Origin: SBAX01 sp964646605
GTDB lineage: Bacteria; Planctomycetota; Phycisphaerae; UBA1845
DNA length: 59,194 nt
Reading direction: 5' to 3'
Assembly (NCBI GenBank): GCA_964646605.1
Contig: CAZYEX010000072.1
Location: forward strand, 1 to 59,194
Shown here: positions 9,075 through 17,955 of the stretch, piece after piece
Position numbering within the stretch: position 1 is the first letter of the stretch
Layout of the letters: each line of letters begins with the position of its first letter
Made by a program: the position numbers and the translations under genes
Notes under the pieces: model-generated
What the model was told of the DNA's origin: nothing
What the model saw: the letters and a program-made list of their open reading frames with translations, nothing else
Database searches by the model: none

Positions 9075-12038
9075 CTACGGCGGCGAGCAGCGCACGCAGT
9101 TGTCACGGCAATATCCGGCACCGCAAACCGGGCCCGTGGGGCATGTTCCGCCCGGGCAGTTCGCGTTGTTGAAGCACGGTCGCCCATCCGCGCTTCCCCC
9201 CTCGCAATGGCGGCAATGCCGATCGGAACTGCACCGCGCACCCTCGGTGAGCCCTCCCACGCACTCTCTCACGCAACTCACCAACGCCCCATACGGACCG
9301 GTGCAGTTCCCCGAATTCGCGCACGGCGTCGCATGACAAGGAACGGCCGAAGGACACGGGCACGGACCGCTGAACGGGTATTGGCGACCCTTAAACGCGT
9401 CGACGCAGGTTACGATGTCCACGGCGTTCACGTCGGCGTTGACATTGGGAACGTTGGGCTGCAACTGGACGACCGTGTTGCTCAAAGCGCCGGGGTACGC
9501 CTTGAACTTGTTCACGAGCATGGTGATGTCGATCGCGTCCGGCTGAGTGGTAGAGGACGGCGGGTTGCGCGGCGCCTGCACGTCGGCCCAACGCGCCGTG
9601 GCGATCAACAGTGACGGCGACACGTCACCGCACGAAGCCTCCATCCCCGCGCAGCTCTCCGCCAGGGCCTGCACTTCATACTCGGAGCTAGGAACGATCT
9701 CGGACCCGGTGACCGAAAGCAGACCGCCGTCGTTCCAGTTGTGATAGTAGGGAGTACACTGCAACATCGAGGCCTGGAACGTGCCCCACGAAGGATCCTC
9801 CTGGATCTCTAGGAATACTCCCGGCGGACCGACCCAGCGCACGCACCCCCCGGGGTCCGTACAGGTCGGTCCGGATTCGTACGCCGAGTAGTTGAGCGGC
9901 GGAAACATCGGCGAATTCGGCGGATCAGGGTGCTGCAAGCTCACCAACCGCACGCGAATCGCCGCCAGGCACGGCGTCTGCGGCGGCAGGAACGTGATAT
10001 AGCGGTTCCGGTTGAAGGCATTCGGCTCCGCGGCCACGACCAGGGCGGTCGGTTCGATCACCGTCAACGTCGCCGCATCAGAAATCGTGGAGCCTAGGTC
10101 ATTGGTCACCACCACGTCATAGTCCCCTGCGTCGCCCATGATCACGCCAGAACGCGTGAGCGTATCCCCCGACTCCCCGGGAAGATCGGCCGTATCTTGG
10201 CGCCATTGATAAGTGAACGGCGACATGCCGCCCGGCTGAACAGTGAAGATTACGGTCTCGCCCTCGCAGACGGTCTGATCGACCGGGTGCCCAATGATGA
10301 AGGGTGGCATGTTGGTATCGCATTCGTCAGGTATGCCATTATTGTTCACGTCCGTGCTCGTGCCGTTGGTGATATCGCACTCGTCCGGGACGACGTTGGA
10401 GTTGCAGTCCTCGCTCGTCCCGACTGCGAGATCACAAAAGTCGCGGACGGCGTTGTTGTTGCAATCCGTCGATGATTCGCAGTCATCGGGAATTAGATTG
10501 CCGTTGCAATCGTTCAACGCAAGCTGGCACTCGTCCGGAACCTCATCGCGGTTGCAGTCCAGACTCGTGCCCTCGGCGACGTCGCAAATGTCCTGGGTGC
10601 CGTTGTTGTTGCAATCCGCCTGCGACTCGCATTCGTCGGGAACGCCGTTATCGTTACAGTCATCGCTGGCGCCGCCCATGATATCGCAGTCGTCGGGAAC
10701 CTGGTTCGCGTTGCAGTCGGTTTCACATTCATCCGCGATGCCGTTCGCGTTACAGTCCGCAGGCAAGGGCAAGTTTTCCAGCGCCAAGACATACGCCGAG
10801 CCGCAATTGACCCCGGCCGCGCAGTCGTCCTGGTCGGCCCCCACGACGACCAGATTCCCGCTGACGGAGGCCGACCACCCGAAATAATCTTGTTGCGCAG
10901 CGTCGGAGGGGGTGAACTTGGCCTGCAGAAGCCAGAAGCTTCCGTTGAAGCGATACACGTACGCTGCGCCGCAATCTAGCCCCGTGGCGCAATCGTCGCC
11001 CCTAGCCCCCACGACGGCAATGTCTCCACTTACGGAGACGGATTGGCCGAAAAGATCAAGCTGCGCTGCGTTCAGGGCGGTGAGCTTGGCTTCCTGGACC
11101 CAACCGCTCCCATTGAAGCGATAGATGTACGCCGAGCCGCAATCGATCCCGGCCGCGCAGTCGTCGAGGTAGGCCCCCACGACGACCAGATCCCCGCTGA
11201 CAGAAACGGAAAAGCCGAACTGATCACTCTGAGCCGCGTCCGAAGCAGTGAGCTTCTGCTCCTCCACCCAAGTGGTACCATTAAACCGATACACGAAGGC
11301 CGACCCGCACCTGATCCCGGCCGCACAGTTGTCGAGGTAGGCCCCTACGACGACCAGATTCCCACTGACAGAGACCGACTGCCCGAAATAATCTTCTTGC
11401 GCCGCGTCCGACGCGGTGAGCTTGTCTTCCTGGACCCAACCGCTCCCGTTGAGGCGATAGACGTACGCCGAGCCGCAATTGCTGCCGCCCGCGCAATCGT
11501 CGAAGCTCGCCCCCGCGACGGCCACGTCTCCGCTGACGGAGACGGAATTGCCGAAGGCATCACCCGCCGCCGCGTCAGAAGCGGTGAGCTTGGCTTGCTC
11601 GACCCAAGTGCTCCCGTTGAAACGATAGACGTACGCCGAGCCGCAATCGAGACCGGCCGCGCAGTCGTCTTGGTGTGCCCCGAGGATGGCCACGTCTCCG
11701 CTGACGAAGACGGAAAGGCCGAACACATCACTCTGTGCCGCGTCCGAGGCGGTGAGCTTGCCCTCCTGGACCCACGTGCTACCAATCAACCGGTAAACGT
11801 ACGCCGCGCCGCAATCGACCCCCGCCGCGCAATCATCCCGCCACGCTCCCGCGACGGCTACGTCTCCGCTCACGGAGACGGAATAGCCGAACAGATCACT
11901 CGCCGCCGCGTCCGCAGCGGTAAGCTTGGCGACTTCGTAGAGCTCGCACTGGGCGAGCGTTACGCTCGTACGCCACAAGAAAATCACAGCGACGAGAAGT
12001 GCTGGAACCTTGAGCGCGGCGCTTGTGTGTTGGGTCAT
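9075..12038 (-). CDS. Secreted seven-bladed FG-GAP propeller protein with Ca-type repeats, Ig-like domain and dockerin/Cys-rich tail
   Basis: GGAGG nine bases upstream supports the ATG at 12038. A signal peptide ends near residue 29 (VTLAQ). Seven 56-residue FG-GAP repeats follow, each with KLTASDAA, FGxSVSVSGD and DDCAAGxxCGSAYVYR. They probably form an integrin-alpha-like propeller. Next come nine DCNxNGxPDEC units like thrombospondin type 3 calcium repeats, then an Ig-like domain (YQWRQDT, DAGDYDVVV). The C-terminal third has a dockerin-like region and a Cys-rich tail ending CRDNCVRC. That last third is clearly paralogous to the protein at the right end of the window. It is likely an extracellular or surface protein. 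The propeller repeats are also highly similar as DNA. Confidence 0.88.
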   Translation of the reverse strand: MTQHTSAALKVPALLVAVIFLWRTSVTLAQCELYEVAKLTAADAAASDLFGYSVSVSGDVAVAGAWRDDCAAGVDCGAAYVYRLIGSTWVQEGKLTASDAAQSDVFGLSVFVSGDVAILGAHQDDCAAGLDCGSAYVYRFNGSTWVEQAKLTASDAAAGDAFGNSVSVSGDVAVAGASFDDCAGGSNCGSAYVYRLNGSGWVQEDKLTASDAAQEDYFGQSVSVSGNLVVVGAYLDNCAAGIRCGSAFVYRFNGTTWVEEQKLTASDAAQSDQFGFSVSVSGDLVVVGAYLDDCAAGIDCGSAYIYRFNGSGWVQEAKLTALNAAQLDLFGQSVSVSGDIAVVGARGDDCATGLDCGAAYVYRFNGSFWLLQAKFTPSDAAQQDYFGWSASVSGNLVVVGADQDDCAAGVNCGSAYVLALENLPLPADCNANGIADECETDCNANQVPDDCDIMGGASDDCNDNGVPDECESQADCNNNGTQDICDVAEGTSLDCNRDEVPDECQLALNDCNGNLIPDDCESSTDCNNNAVRDFCDLAVGTSEDCNSNVVPDECDITNGTSTDVNNNGIPDECDTNMPPFIIGHPVDQTVCEGETVIFTVQPGGMSPFTYQWRQDTADLPGESGDTLTRSGVIMGDAGDYDVVVTNDLGSTISDAATLTVIEPTALVVAAEPNAFNRNRYITFLPPQTPCLAAIRVRLVSLQHPDPPNSPMFPPLNYSAYESGPTCTDPGGCVRWVGPPGVFLEIQEDPSWGTFQASMLQCTPYYHNWNDGGLLSVTGSEIVPSSEYEVQALAESCAGMEASCGDVSPSLLIATARWADVQAPRNPPSSTTQPDAIDITMLVNKFKAYPGALSNTVVQLQPNVPNVNADVNAVDIVTCVDAFKGRQYPFSGPCPCPSAVPCHATPCANSGNCTGPYGALVSCVRECVGGLTEGARCSSDRHCRHCEGGSADGRPCFNNANCPGGTCPTGPVCGAGYCRDNCVRCSPP

Positions 12039-12349
12039 ATCACGGAGCCTCCAAAACAGTCATCGACGCCCTCCCTCGCAGACGGACGAACCTCGGCAAA
12101 CGTGCGTTCGTAAGACATCGCCAGGACAAGAGCGGGGAGAAAGTGAACCAGCGTAGCTAGGCAGTTGCGCATGAGACCATCTCCATCCGGCCGCGGGGGA
12201 GCCGCGAATAGGGTGAAAAGCTGATCTTCACTATAGCGTGTCCACGACCGCGATCAAACCGCAATCCCCCCGAGGTTGAGTCGCCGGTAAACCCCGCGAA
12301 CCGCCGGTAGGCTGCTCAAGTGACCGATTTCGAGTAAAATGTCGCGGCC
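12039..12349. other. Divergent intergenic region
   Basis: This 311-bp spacer lies between the propeller protein gene and the response regulator. On the plus strand TAAAAT at 12335-12340 could be a -10 for the regulator, with only a poor -35 (TGCTCA at 12313-12318). It would give a nearly leaderless mRNA. No hairpin or gene is evident. Confidence 0.3.
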
Positions 12350-13726
12350 ATGACCGACACGGCCTTCGTACTGATCGTCGAGGACGAGCGAGCCCACGGC
12401 GAGGCCATCGCCGAGGCCCTGGCGCGCTCCAACTTCGCCTGCAACGTAGTGGACACCGGCCAAGCCGCCATCGACAGCATGCACCATCGACCCCCCGACG
12501 TGGTCATCACCGATTACAAACTCGGCGGCGGCGTCAACGGCATGGACGTTCTCCGCCAAGCGAAGGAGAAAAACCCCGACACCGAAGTCATCCTCATCAC
12601 CGCCTTCGGCAGCGAAGCCCTCGCCCGCGAAGCCCTCAGCCGCGACAACCCCCTCCGCGCCTACGATTACCTCATCAAACCCATCGACATTGACGTCCTG
12701 CGCGACAAGGTCAGCCGCGCCGCCAAACAGGCCCTCGCCGCCCGCGACGCCCGCTTGCTCCGCGAACAAGCCGACAAGGCCTTCGAATTCTCCGGCATCA
12801 TCGGCACTTCCGACGCCATCCTCCGCGAGATCAAACGCCTCAAGAAAATCGCCCGCAGCAAGAGCACCGTTCTCATCGTGGGCGAGACCGGCACGGGCAA
12901 GGAACTCTTCGCTCTGGCCATGCACCAAAACTCCCCGCGAGCGAGCAAACCGTTCAAGGTCCTCAACTGCGCCGCGGTCAGCGAGACCTTGTTGGAAAGC
13001 GAGTTGTTCGGACACATTAAGGGAGCGTTCACCGGGGCTCTCTCCGATCGCAAAGGTCTGGTCCAGGCCGCCGACGGCGGAACCCTCTTCCTCGACGAAA
13101 TCGGCGACATGCCCCTGCCCATGCAGGCCAAACTCCTCCGCACCCTCGACACCGGCGAAGTGCTACGTGTGGGCACCAACGACGCGCAGTACTTCGACGT
13201 GCGCTTCGTCGCCGCCACCAACCACGACCTCGCCGAACTCGTCCGACAGGGGGCCTTCCGCGAGGACCTCTTCTATCGTCTCCACGCCGACGCTGCGATC
13301 CGCCTGCCCGCGCTTCGCCAGCGCCGCGAGGACATCCCCGTCCTCGTCCACCGCTTCCTCGAGCAATCCAACGCCGAGCACGTCACGTCGTTCACCGGCG
13401 TCGCCCCCGAGGTGATGCGCAAGCTCGTCAACCACCACTGGCCGGGAAACGTCCGCGAGCTGCGCAACGTCGTCTTTCGCATGTGCCTCGAAGCCGAGGG
13501 CCCCATCCTCCAAGTCGAGGACATGCCCGACCACTTGCGTGCCTCCACCGACATCGTCCGCTTGGGCCCCCCCAACCTCGCCGGAATGACCATGGCCGAC
13601 GTCGAGAAGCTCCACATCATGAACACCCTCCGCATGTGCGGTGGAAACCGCGAAAAAACCGCCAAGGCCCTGGGCATCGGCGCCAGAACCCTCTACCGAA
13701 AACTCCGCGAATACGGAATCCGCTAA
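12350..13726 (+). CDS. Sigma-54-dependent response regulator (NtrC family)
   Basis: The 458-residue protein has the full NtrC layout. The receiver domain is at residues 5-125, with acidic pair Glu11/Asp12, phospho-acceptor Asp55 (VITDYK) and Lys110. The AAA+ domain is at about 148-380, with Walker A GETGTGKE at 178-185, the sigma-54 contact loop GAFTGA at 225-230 and Walker B LFLDEIGD at 246-253. A Fis-type helix-turn-helix lies at about 431-453. It should activate sigma-54 promoters when phosphorylated. No sensor kinase lies beside it, so it is an orphan here. The mRNA probably ends at the hairpin directly after the stop codon. Confidence 0.95.
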   Translation: MTDTAFVLIVEDERAHGEAIAEALARSNFACNVVDTGQAAIDSMHHRPPDVVITDYKLGGGVNGMDVLRQAKEKNPDTEVILITAFGSEALAREALSRDNPLRAYDYLIKPIDIDVLRDKVSRAAKQALAARDARLLREQADKAFEFSGIIGTSDAILREIKRLKKIARSKSTVLIVGETGTGKELFALAMHQNSPRASKPFKVLNCAAVSETLLESELFGHIKGAFTGALSDRKGLVQAADGGTLFLDEIGDMPLPMQAKLLRTLDTGEVLRVGTNDAQYFDVRFVAATNHDLAELVRQGAFREDLFYRLHADAAIRLPALRQRREDIPVLVHRFLEQSNAEHVTSFTGVAPEVMRKLVNHHWPGNVRELRNVVFRMCLEAEGPILQVEDMPDHLRASTDIVRLGPPNLAGMTMADVEKLHIMNTLRMCGGNREKTAKALGIGARTLYRKLREYGIR

Positions 13727-13729
13727 TCC

Positions 13730-13752
13730 CCCTCTCCCTGAGAGGGAGAGGG
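13730..13752 (+). terminator. Perfect 10-bp hairpin right after the response regulator stop
   Basis: CCCTCTCCCT pairs with AGGGAGAGGG around a three-base GAG loop, starting three bases after the stop. The GGCCGGGGTGAGGG that follows is part of a REP-like sequence seen in many bacterial genomes. The element may therefore be a dispersed repeat serving as terminator. No T-tract follows. Confidence 0.6.
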
Positions 13753-13864
13753 CCGGGGTGAGGGGTCGAGAACCCGCGGGCCGAACCGTGTCCTGACTCC
13801 AGGCGGCAGGCGGGTGGTTTCGTAGTGTCCAGGCTCAACGCCGGTCGCCCGAGGGCGGGAACAC

Positions 13865-15106
13865 TCACGGACTCATACTCGGACAGGTCGGCAACGTCAG
13901 GCCGAGGATGGGTGGGTAAGGGCCCGCTCCCATGAGGATGTCCACGGCCGTTAGCAAATCCGCGGGAGCGCATACCCGACTCCGATCCATGTCGCACCGC
14001 TCAATCGCAAGAAGCCCCACCAACCGCCCGTCGAGGTTGGCAATCAGCTCATTCACGTCCGCAGGGTCGCTGACACCGTCCCCGTTCGCATCTACAGGAA
14101 GACTTCCCCTGCTACAGCTCGAGCCGCTGGGCTTGTGTCGGACGCACGTCCAGCTCCCTCGCACAACCCGACGATTCAGGGTGATGACGACGTCGTTCCC
14201 GATGGGTACAACGCTGGTGATGAGTGGAGCGCCGAGGTCGGGGTCGTCCGACACGACGCTGACCTCGAAATCCGCGGTGGACATTCCGGTCGGCGGCCCG
14301 GTGAACTGCATGACAAACTGATTCTCATCCTCTGGAATCCACACGCCATCGGGTCGAAACGGCGTTCGCGCATCGAACCAACAGTGCGGCGGATTGCAGC
14401 CCATCGGCCTTGGGGCGCACTGCGTGACCGTCACTACAAGAGGCTCGAACTTTGCTACGACCGGCGTGGGAGGGACGGCGTCCAGGAAGAGCAGGCACGC
14501 GCTAGGGTCGAATCCGAACACGAACATGCCGCACGCGTACGCCGACGCGACCAGCAACACCGTCCCCGCGTAACGCGATTCGCACTGGTCCGGCGGTTGA
14601 GGACAATCATCGGCCCGCGCCGCCAGCGTAAAGTCGTCACAAAGACCGGCGACCTCTCGGTTGCTCACGCAGTCGCGGAACAAATATTCCGGATGGGCCG
14701 AGTCGATCGTCGCAAAGTTCCCGCTGGAACGGTAGCAGCAACCGTCCCATTGGCATCCGTAATAGATAGGGCAAGGCACCGTTTCCGAACAGACATCCGC
14801 CGGGCAGATGACGTCGCAAACGCCCGCCGACACCATGCCGAACTCACCGCTCGTCGATCCGGACTCCAAGTCCACTTTCGCCCAATATCCGGTAACGTTG
14901 AAACGAACTCCGGGCTCGCAGGCCGTGATCCAAACTTCCGCCGTGACGCGATCGCCCGGTTCAATGGTGATTTCATGTGCGGGCGGGACCGCAAGGTCGT
15001 TGACCTTCACGGCCCGGAGGGAAAATGTCGCGGCCTGCGCGGACGCAGCCGCCAACGTCGCGAGAACGGCGCTCAATGCGCCGCGGAAAACCACGCTTGC
15101 CCGCAT
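13865..15106 (-). CDS. Secreted protein with dockerin-like C-terminus (paralogue of the gene at 25.2 kb)
   Basis: GGGAGGATC upstream supports the ATG at 15106 over the longer open frame. The 413-residue protein starts with a signal peptide (MRASVVFRGALS to AAASAQA). Its mature N-terminus, ATFSLRAVKVN, closely matches AKFSLQAVKKN in the paralogue at 25202-26545. Both also share HCWFDAR/HCYIDSR, a DFEV strand, GNDVVITL and a VRHK segment. The last 80 residues carry DANGDGVSDPADVNELIANLDG and CDMDRSRVCAPADLLTAVDILMG. These are two EF-hand-like halves as in type I dockerins. The function is unknown. It is probably extracellular and calcium-binding. Confidence 0.78.
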   Translation of the reverse strand: MRASVVFRGALSAVLATLAAASAQAATFSLRAVKVNDLAVPPAHEITIEPGDRVTAEVWITACEPGVRFNVTGYWAKVDLESGSTSGEFGMVSAGVCDVICPADVCSETVPCPIYYGCQWDGCCYRSSGNFATIDSAHPEYLFRDCVSNREVAGLCDDFTLAARADDCPQPPDQCESRYAGTVLLVASAYACGMFVFGFDPSACLLFLDAVPPTPVVAKFEPLVVTVTQCAPRPMGCNPPHCWFDARTPFRPDGVWIPEDENQFVMQFTGPPTGMSTADFEVSVVSDDPDLGAPLITSVVPIGNDVVITLNRRVVRGSWTCVRHKPSGSSCSRGSLPVDANGDGVSDPADVNELIANLDGRLVGLLAIERCDMDRSRVCAPADLLTAVDILMGAGPYPPILGLTLPTCPSMSP

Positions 15107-15327
15107 GTCCGATCCTCCCGTCCCGGGGCGGACTGAGGGGAGATGACGTTCTTCTCGTATTGTAGTGCAAAAACCCAGCCATGGCAAGGAAGGCGCGACA
15201 CCCCTCGGACCCTGTTCCTCGTCACCAGTAACTCATAACTCACCCCGCCCGTCCCGTCACGGCTCCCCAAACGCAAGACGCTTCCGGCCCCTGCTCCCCT
15301 CTCTCCTTTCCATTGTCTACTGGCTGC

Positions 15328-15372
15328 TTGATCGCCCCACGATCTCCGCCCCGCCGATCACCCTACAAGTTG
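15328..15372. repeat. Diverged copy of the GATCGCC-palindrome element
   Basis: The stretch reads TTGATCGCCCCACGATCTCC, then CCGCCGATCACCCTACAAGTT. It aligns with the copies at 30608-30655 and 32975-33022, which contain a perfect 10-bp palindrome followed by the same CCGATCACC-xx-CAA-TT trailer. Here the palindrome arms are imperfect. Confidence 0.55.
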
Positions 15373-15409
15373 TTTCCATGCGCTTCCCGTTTCCAGCGAT
15401 CCGCCCATC

Positions 15410-15545
15410 GCGGACAGCGGAGAGCGGATAGCGACAGCGGAAAGCCGAGATGGGATCCCAGGTCACTTGTCACTCGTCACTTGTAACTCGTCAGGGGTCC
15501 TTGGTCATTGGCAATTTGGAACTCGGAAATCGGCGATCGCCAATG
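15410..15545. repeat. Degenerate heptad tandem arrays
   Basis: From 15410 the sequence runs in 7-base steps such as GCGGACA, GCGGAGA and GCGGATA, with one 6-base slip. From 15462 there are twelve consecutive 7-base steps beginning GTCACTT and GTCACTC. They drift gradually to GTCATTG and GGAAATC by 15545. The period is exact although the unit changes, which is how a slowly diverging heptanucleotide microsatellite would look. Confidence 0.75.
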
Positions 15546-15811
15546 GTTTCTGCTCTTCCCTTCGGCCCTCCGTCCCTCTCGGTCAGCCCCACCATCCGGC
15601 ACCCAATCAGAGGCCGCCCGACATCGGAAAAAAACGTACGCGCAAAACGAACCCATCCAACCCCCGCCACGACCTCCAAACGCCGTTTTCGCCACGGCAA
15701 ATGGCTTCGTTTGGCTTCGCTTCGCCGCCTTGCGCAGCGAACGAACCCATTCCCCTCCATCCCCGCGCTCACCCGCCGGCCGGGGTCCTGGGTGGGAAAT
15801 GTAACAAGCAT

Positions 15812-15840
15812 TTGCCTTGAGGGAATCCGTGGAGTATAAT
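15812..15840 (+). promoter_or_regulatory. Sigma-70-type promoter of the TetR-ABC1-TruA unit
   Basis: TTGCCT (15812-15817), a 17-base spacer and a consensus TATAAT (15835-15840) lie 31 bases before the TetR ATG. CGTTC at 15848-15852 and GAACG at 15867-15871 form a small dyad in the leader. It could be the regulator's own operator, though that part is weak. Confidence 0.65.
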
Positions 15841-15871
15841 ATGAGCGCGTTCACTTAATGGGGCCGGAACG

Positions 15872-16501
15872 ATGCGGGTGACCTTAGAAACCAAGACTCG
15901 GACGCGGAAACGCATCCTGCAAGGGGCCAAACGCCTTTTCGAGCGGAAGGGCTTTGCGGGGGCGACGGCGCGGGATATCGCGGGGGCGGCCAGGATCGCC
16001 TCTGGGACGCTCTTCAACTACTTCATCAACAAGGAGCATCTCGCCCTAACCATCCTCGGAGAAGCCCTCGAAGAGGCCCGGGCGGACTTCCTCCGCGACA
16101 TCCGCGGCGGCGAATCCCTCGAAGAACTGCTCTTCGCCCACGCCGCCGTCGGATTGCGCCATGTGCGACCCTATCGAGGCTACGTCTGGGAGGTTCTGGA
16201 AAGTTCACTCAGCCCCCTTTCTCGTTCCAGAGAAGACAACCCCGGCGACGAGGTTCGCCTGCGGCATCTGGAAACGGTGCAGGAACTCTACGCCGGGCAT
16301 CCGGACTCCCGTGCCGGCGAATTGTCACTCGTCGAGCTGCACCTTTACTGGACGTTGTACCTGGGGGTGATCGCGTTTTGGGCGGCGGACGAGTCGAGTG
16401 GGCAGGAGGACACGCTGTCCCTGTTGGATCAGTCAATGCGCATGTTCGTCGCGGCGCTCACGTCGAACACGCGGAATCAGGAGATCGGCCATGACGCTTA
16501 G
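15872..16501 (+). CDS. TetR/AcrR family transcriptional regulator
   Basis: The 209-residue protein has the TetR N-terminal helix-turn-helix at about residues 12-58: ILQGAKRLFERKGF, then TARDIAGAARIASGTLFNYF. An all-helical C-terminal ligand domain follows. A strong promoter lies just upstream with a small dyad in the leader, which would suit autorepression. The stop overlaps the start of the next gene, an ABC1 kinase, by 11 bases, so the two are co-translated. The regulator may therefore control that kinase. The effector is unknown. Confidence 0.9.
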   Translation: MRVTLETKTRTRKRILQGAKRLFERKGFAGATARDIAGAARIASGTLFNYFINKEHLALTILGEALEEARADFLRDIRGGESLEELLFAHAAVGLRHVRPYRGYVWEVLESSLSPLSRSREDNPGDEVRLRHLETVQELYAGHPDSRAGELSLVELHLYWTLYLGVIAFWAADESSGQEDTLSLLDQSMRMFVAALTSNTRNQEIGHDA

Positions 16502-17909
16502 TCTGGAAGAAATGGCGGCGGCACTGCCTGCGGGACTCGAGGAGGAACCGACGTCGCCGCCGCTGGAGGAAGCCTTGCGCGGACTGCTGACGCAATCCGA
16601 CCGGAGACCGGTGCCCCTATCCCGGATCTTACGGCTTTGGATTCTGGGATCGGTCCACGCGAAGATCTTCGCGGCCTATCTGGCCTATTGGATTCGCTCG
16701 GGCTTCGCCGCCGCGGATGAAAACGAACGGCGTCTGAATGAGACTCACCTCGCCGCAGCGATCAAGCTGCTCGGGGCCATGAGCTACTTGCGCGGGGCGA
16801 TCATGAAGGCGGGGCAGATGCTCGGCTCCTACCCCAACATCGTCCCCAATCAAGTGTACGAAACGCTTGGAAAGCTCCATTTCGAGGCCCCGCCCATGCA
16901 CTACTCGCTGCTGCGGGAGTACGTCCGCAACGAATTGGGCGGCGATCCCGAGACCGTCTTCGGGGAATTCGAGACCCAGGCTTTCGCGGCGGCTTCGCTG
17001 GGACAGGTGCATCGAGCGCGGCTGCGCTCCGGGGAGCGCGTGGCGGTGAAAATTCAGTATCCCGGCATCGCCAACACCATCGAGACGGACTTCCGCAACA
17101 TGACGGCCATCATGGCCCCCATGCGCCTGAGCAAGGACTGGACCAACATCCGCGAGCAGTGGGAAGACATTCGCAAGGTCCTTCTCGCCGAAACGGACTA
17201 TCAGCGCGAGGCGGCGTTTCTGGTTCGGGCGCGGGCGGTGTTCACCGACTCCGACCGCATCGTGATCCCGACCGTGTATCCGCAGTATTCGACACGTCGC
17301 GTGCTGACCATGGAATACTTGGACGGCGTACACATCGACGAGTACCTGGCCGGCAATCCGTCGCAGGAGGAGCGGGACCGCTACGGCGAACTCATCATGC
17401 GGTGGTCGTTTCGCATCGTCCACAAGGGGAGCTTCTGGTACGCGGACTCGAACCCGGGCAATTACCTTTTCCTGCGCGACGGTTCGCTGGGGGTGATTGA
17501 CTTCGGGTGCAGCCGGGAGTTCTCCACGGACGAGTGGGACTACTACATGCAGGTGTGGCGGGTGTATCAACGAGAGGACCGCGCCGGCCTGCGCGAGGCC
17601 ATGATCCGCGCCGTCGATTTGGATCCTGGTCAGCCGCTCGACGAGGAGCACATCCGCTTCGTCGGGGAGTACTGCAACTGGTTCAGCGATTATCTTCTCT
17701 ACGACGGACCGTTCGACTTCGGCAATGACGACTTCATCCGCCGGGGTGTGGAACTCACCGCCGAGGTCGCCAAGAAGCGGTACTTCCGCTCGCTCCCCAT
17801 CAACGCCTGGATTTTCCGGCAACTCTACGGCCTGCGAGCCTTGGCCCACCGCCTCGAGGCGCGAATCAACATGCGGCGTCTCGCACAAGAGGAGGCGGGG
17901 GGGCTGTAA
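16491..17909 (+). CDS. ABC1/AarF (UbiB-like) atypical kinase family protein
   Basis: The ATG at 16491 overlaps the TetR stop and has AGGAG at a good distance. The longer open frame upstream is only a shadow of the TetR gene. The 472-residue protein shows the hallmarks of the ABC1 family. The KxGQ motif is at residues 106-109, the alanine-rich AAASLGQVH loop replaces the kinase glycine loop near 167-175, the conserved lysine is Lys187 (VAVKIQYPG), and it has an ADSNPGN catalytic stretch and VIDFG. Members act on quinone or isoprenoid lipids with ATPase activity. No ubiquinone genes are adjacent. A C-terminal membrane anchor is not obvious. Confidence 0.9.
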   Translation: MTLSLEEMAAALPAGLEEEPTSPPLEEALRGLLTQSDRRPVPLSRILRLWILGSVHAKIFAAYLAYWIRSGFAAADENERRLNETHLAAAIKLLGAMSYLRGAIMKAGQMLGSYPNIVPNQVYETLGKLHFEAPPMHYSLLREYVRNELGGDPETVFGEFETQAFAAASLGQVHRARLRSGERVAVKIQYPGIANTIETDFRNMTAIMAPMRLSKDWTNIREQWEDIRKVLLAETDYQREAAFLVRARAVFTDSDRIVIPTVYPQYSTRRVLTMEYLDGVHIDEYLAGNPSQEERDRYGELIMRWSFRIVHKGSFWYADSNPGNYLFLRDGSLGVIDFGCSREFSTDEWDYYMQVWRVYQREDRAGLREAMIRAVDLDPGQPLDEEHIRFVGEYCNWFSDYLLYDGPFDFGNDDFIRRGVELTAEVAKKRYFRSLPINAWIFRQLYGLRALAHRLEARINMRRLAQEEAGGL

Positions 17910-17955
17910 CGTTCCGGCGTTGTTCGCTCCGCCCAGTCGGTCTACGATCAACGAC

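Larger units (their letters stand above)
15107..15871. other. Large repeat-rich intergenic region
   Basis: This 765-bp stretch lies between divergent genes and has no credible coding frame. It holds a copy of the dispersed palindromic element (15328-15372), two long heptad arrays (15410-15450 and 15462-15545) and the TetR-gene promoter (15812-15840). The part at 15560-15780 is a mix of short C- and A-rich words with no clear unit. Confidence 0.6.

Noticed and set aside
11043..12113. Plus-strand frame opposite the FG-GAP repeats
   Set aside because: Its apparent repeats only mirror the 168-bp repeats of the real gene on the other strand.
13865..15106. PEP-CTERM sorting signal expected because of the EpsI-like gene
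   Set aside because: Neither this nor any other secreted protein in the window ends in PEP followed by a membrane helix and a basic tail.
15450..15854. Several 100-130 codon frames on both strands in the repeat region
   Set aside because: They translate heptad arrays and low-complexity words. None has a start with a ribosome site or recognisable domain.
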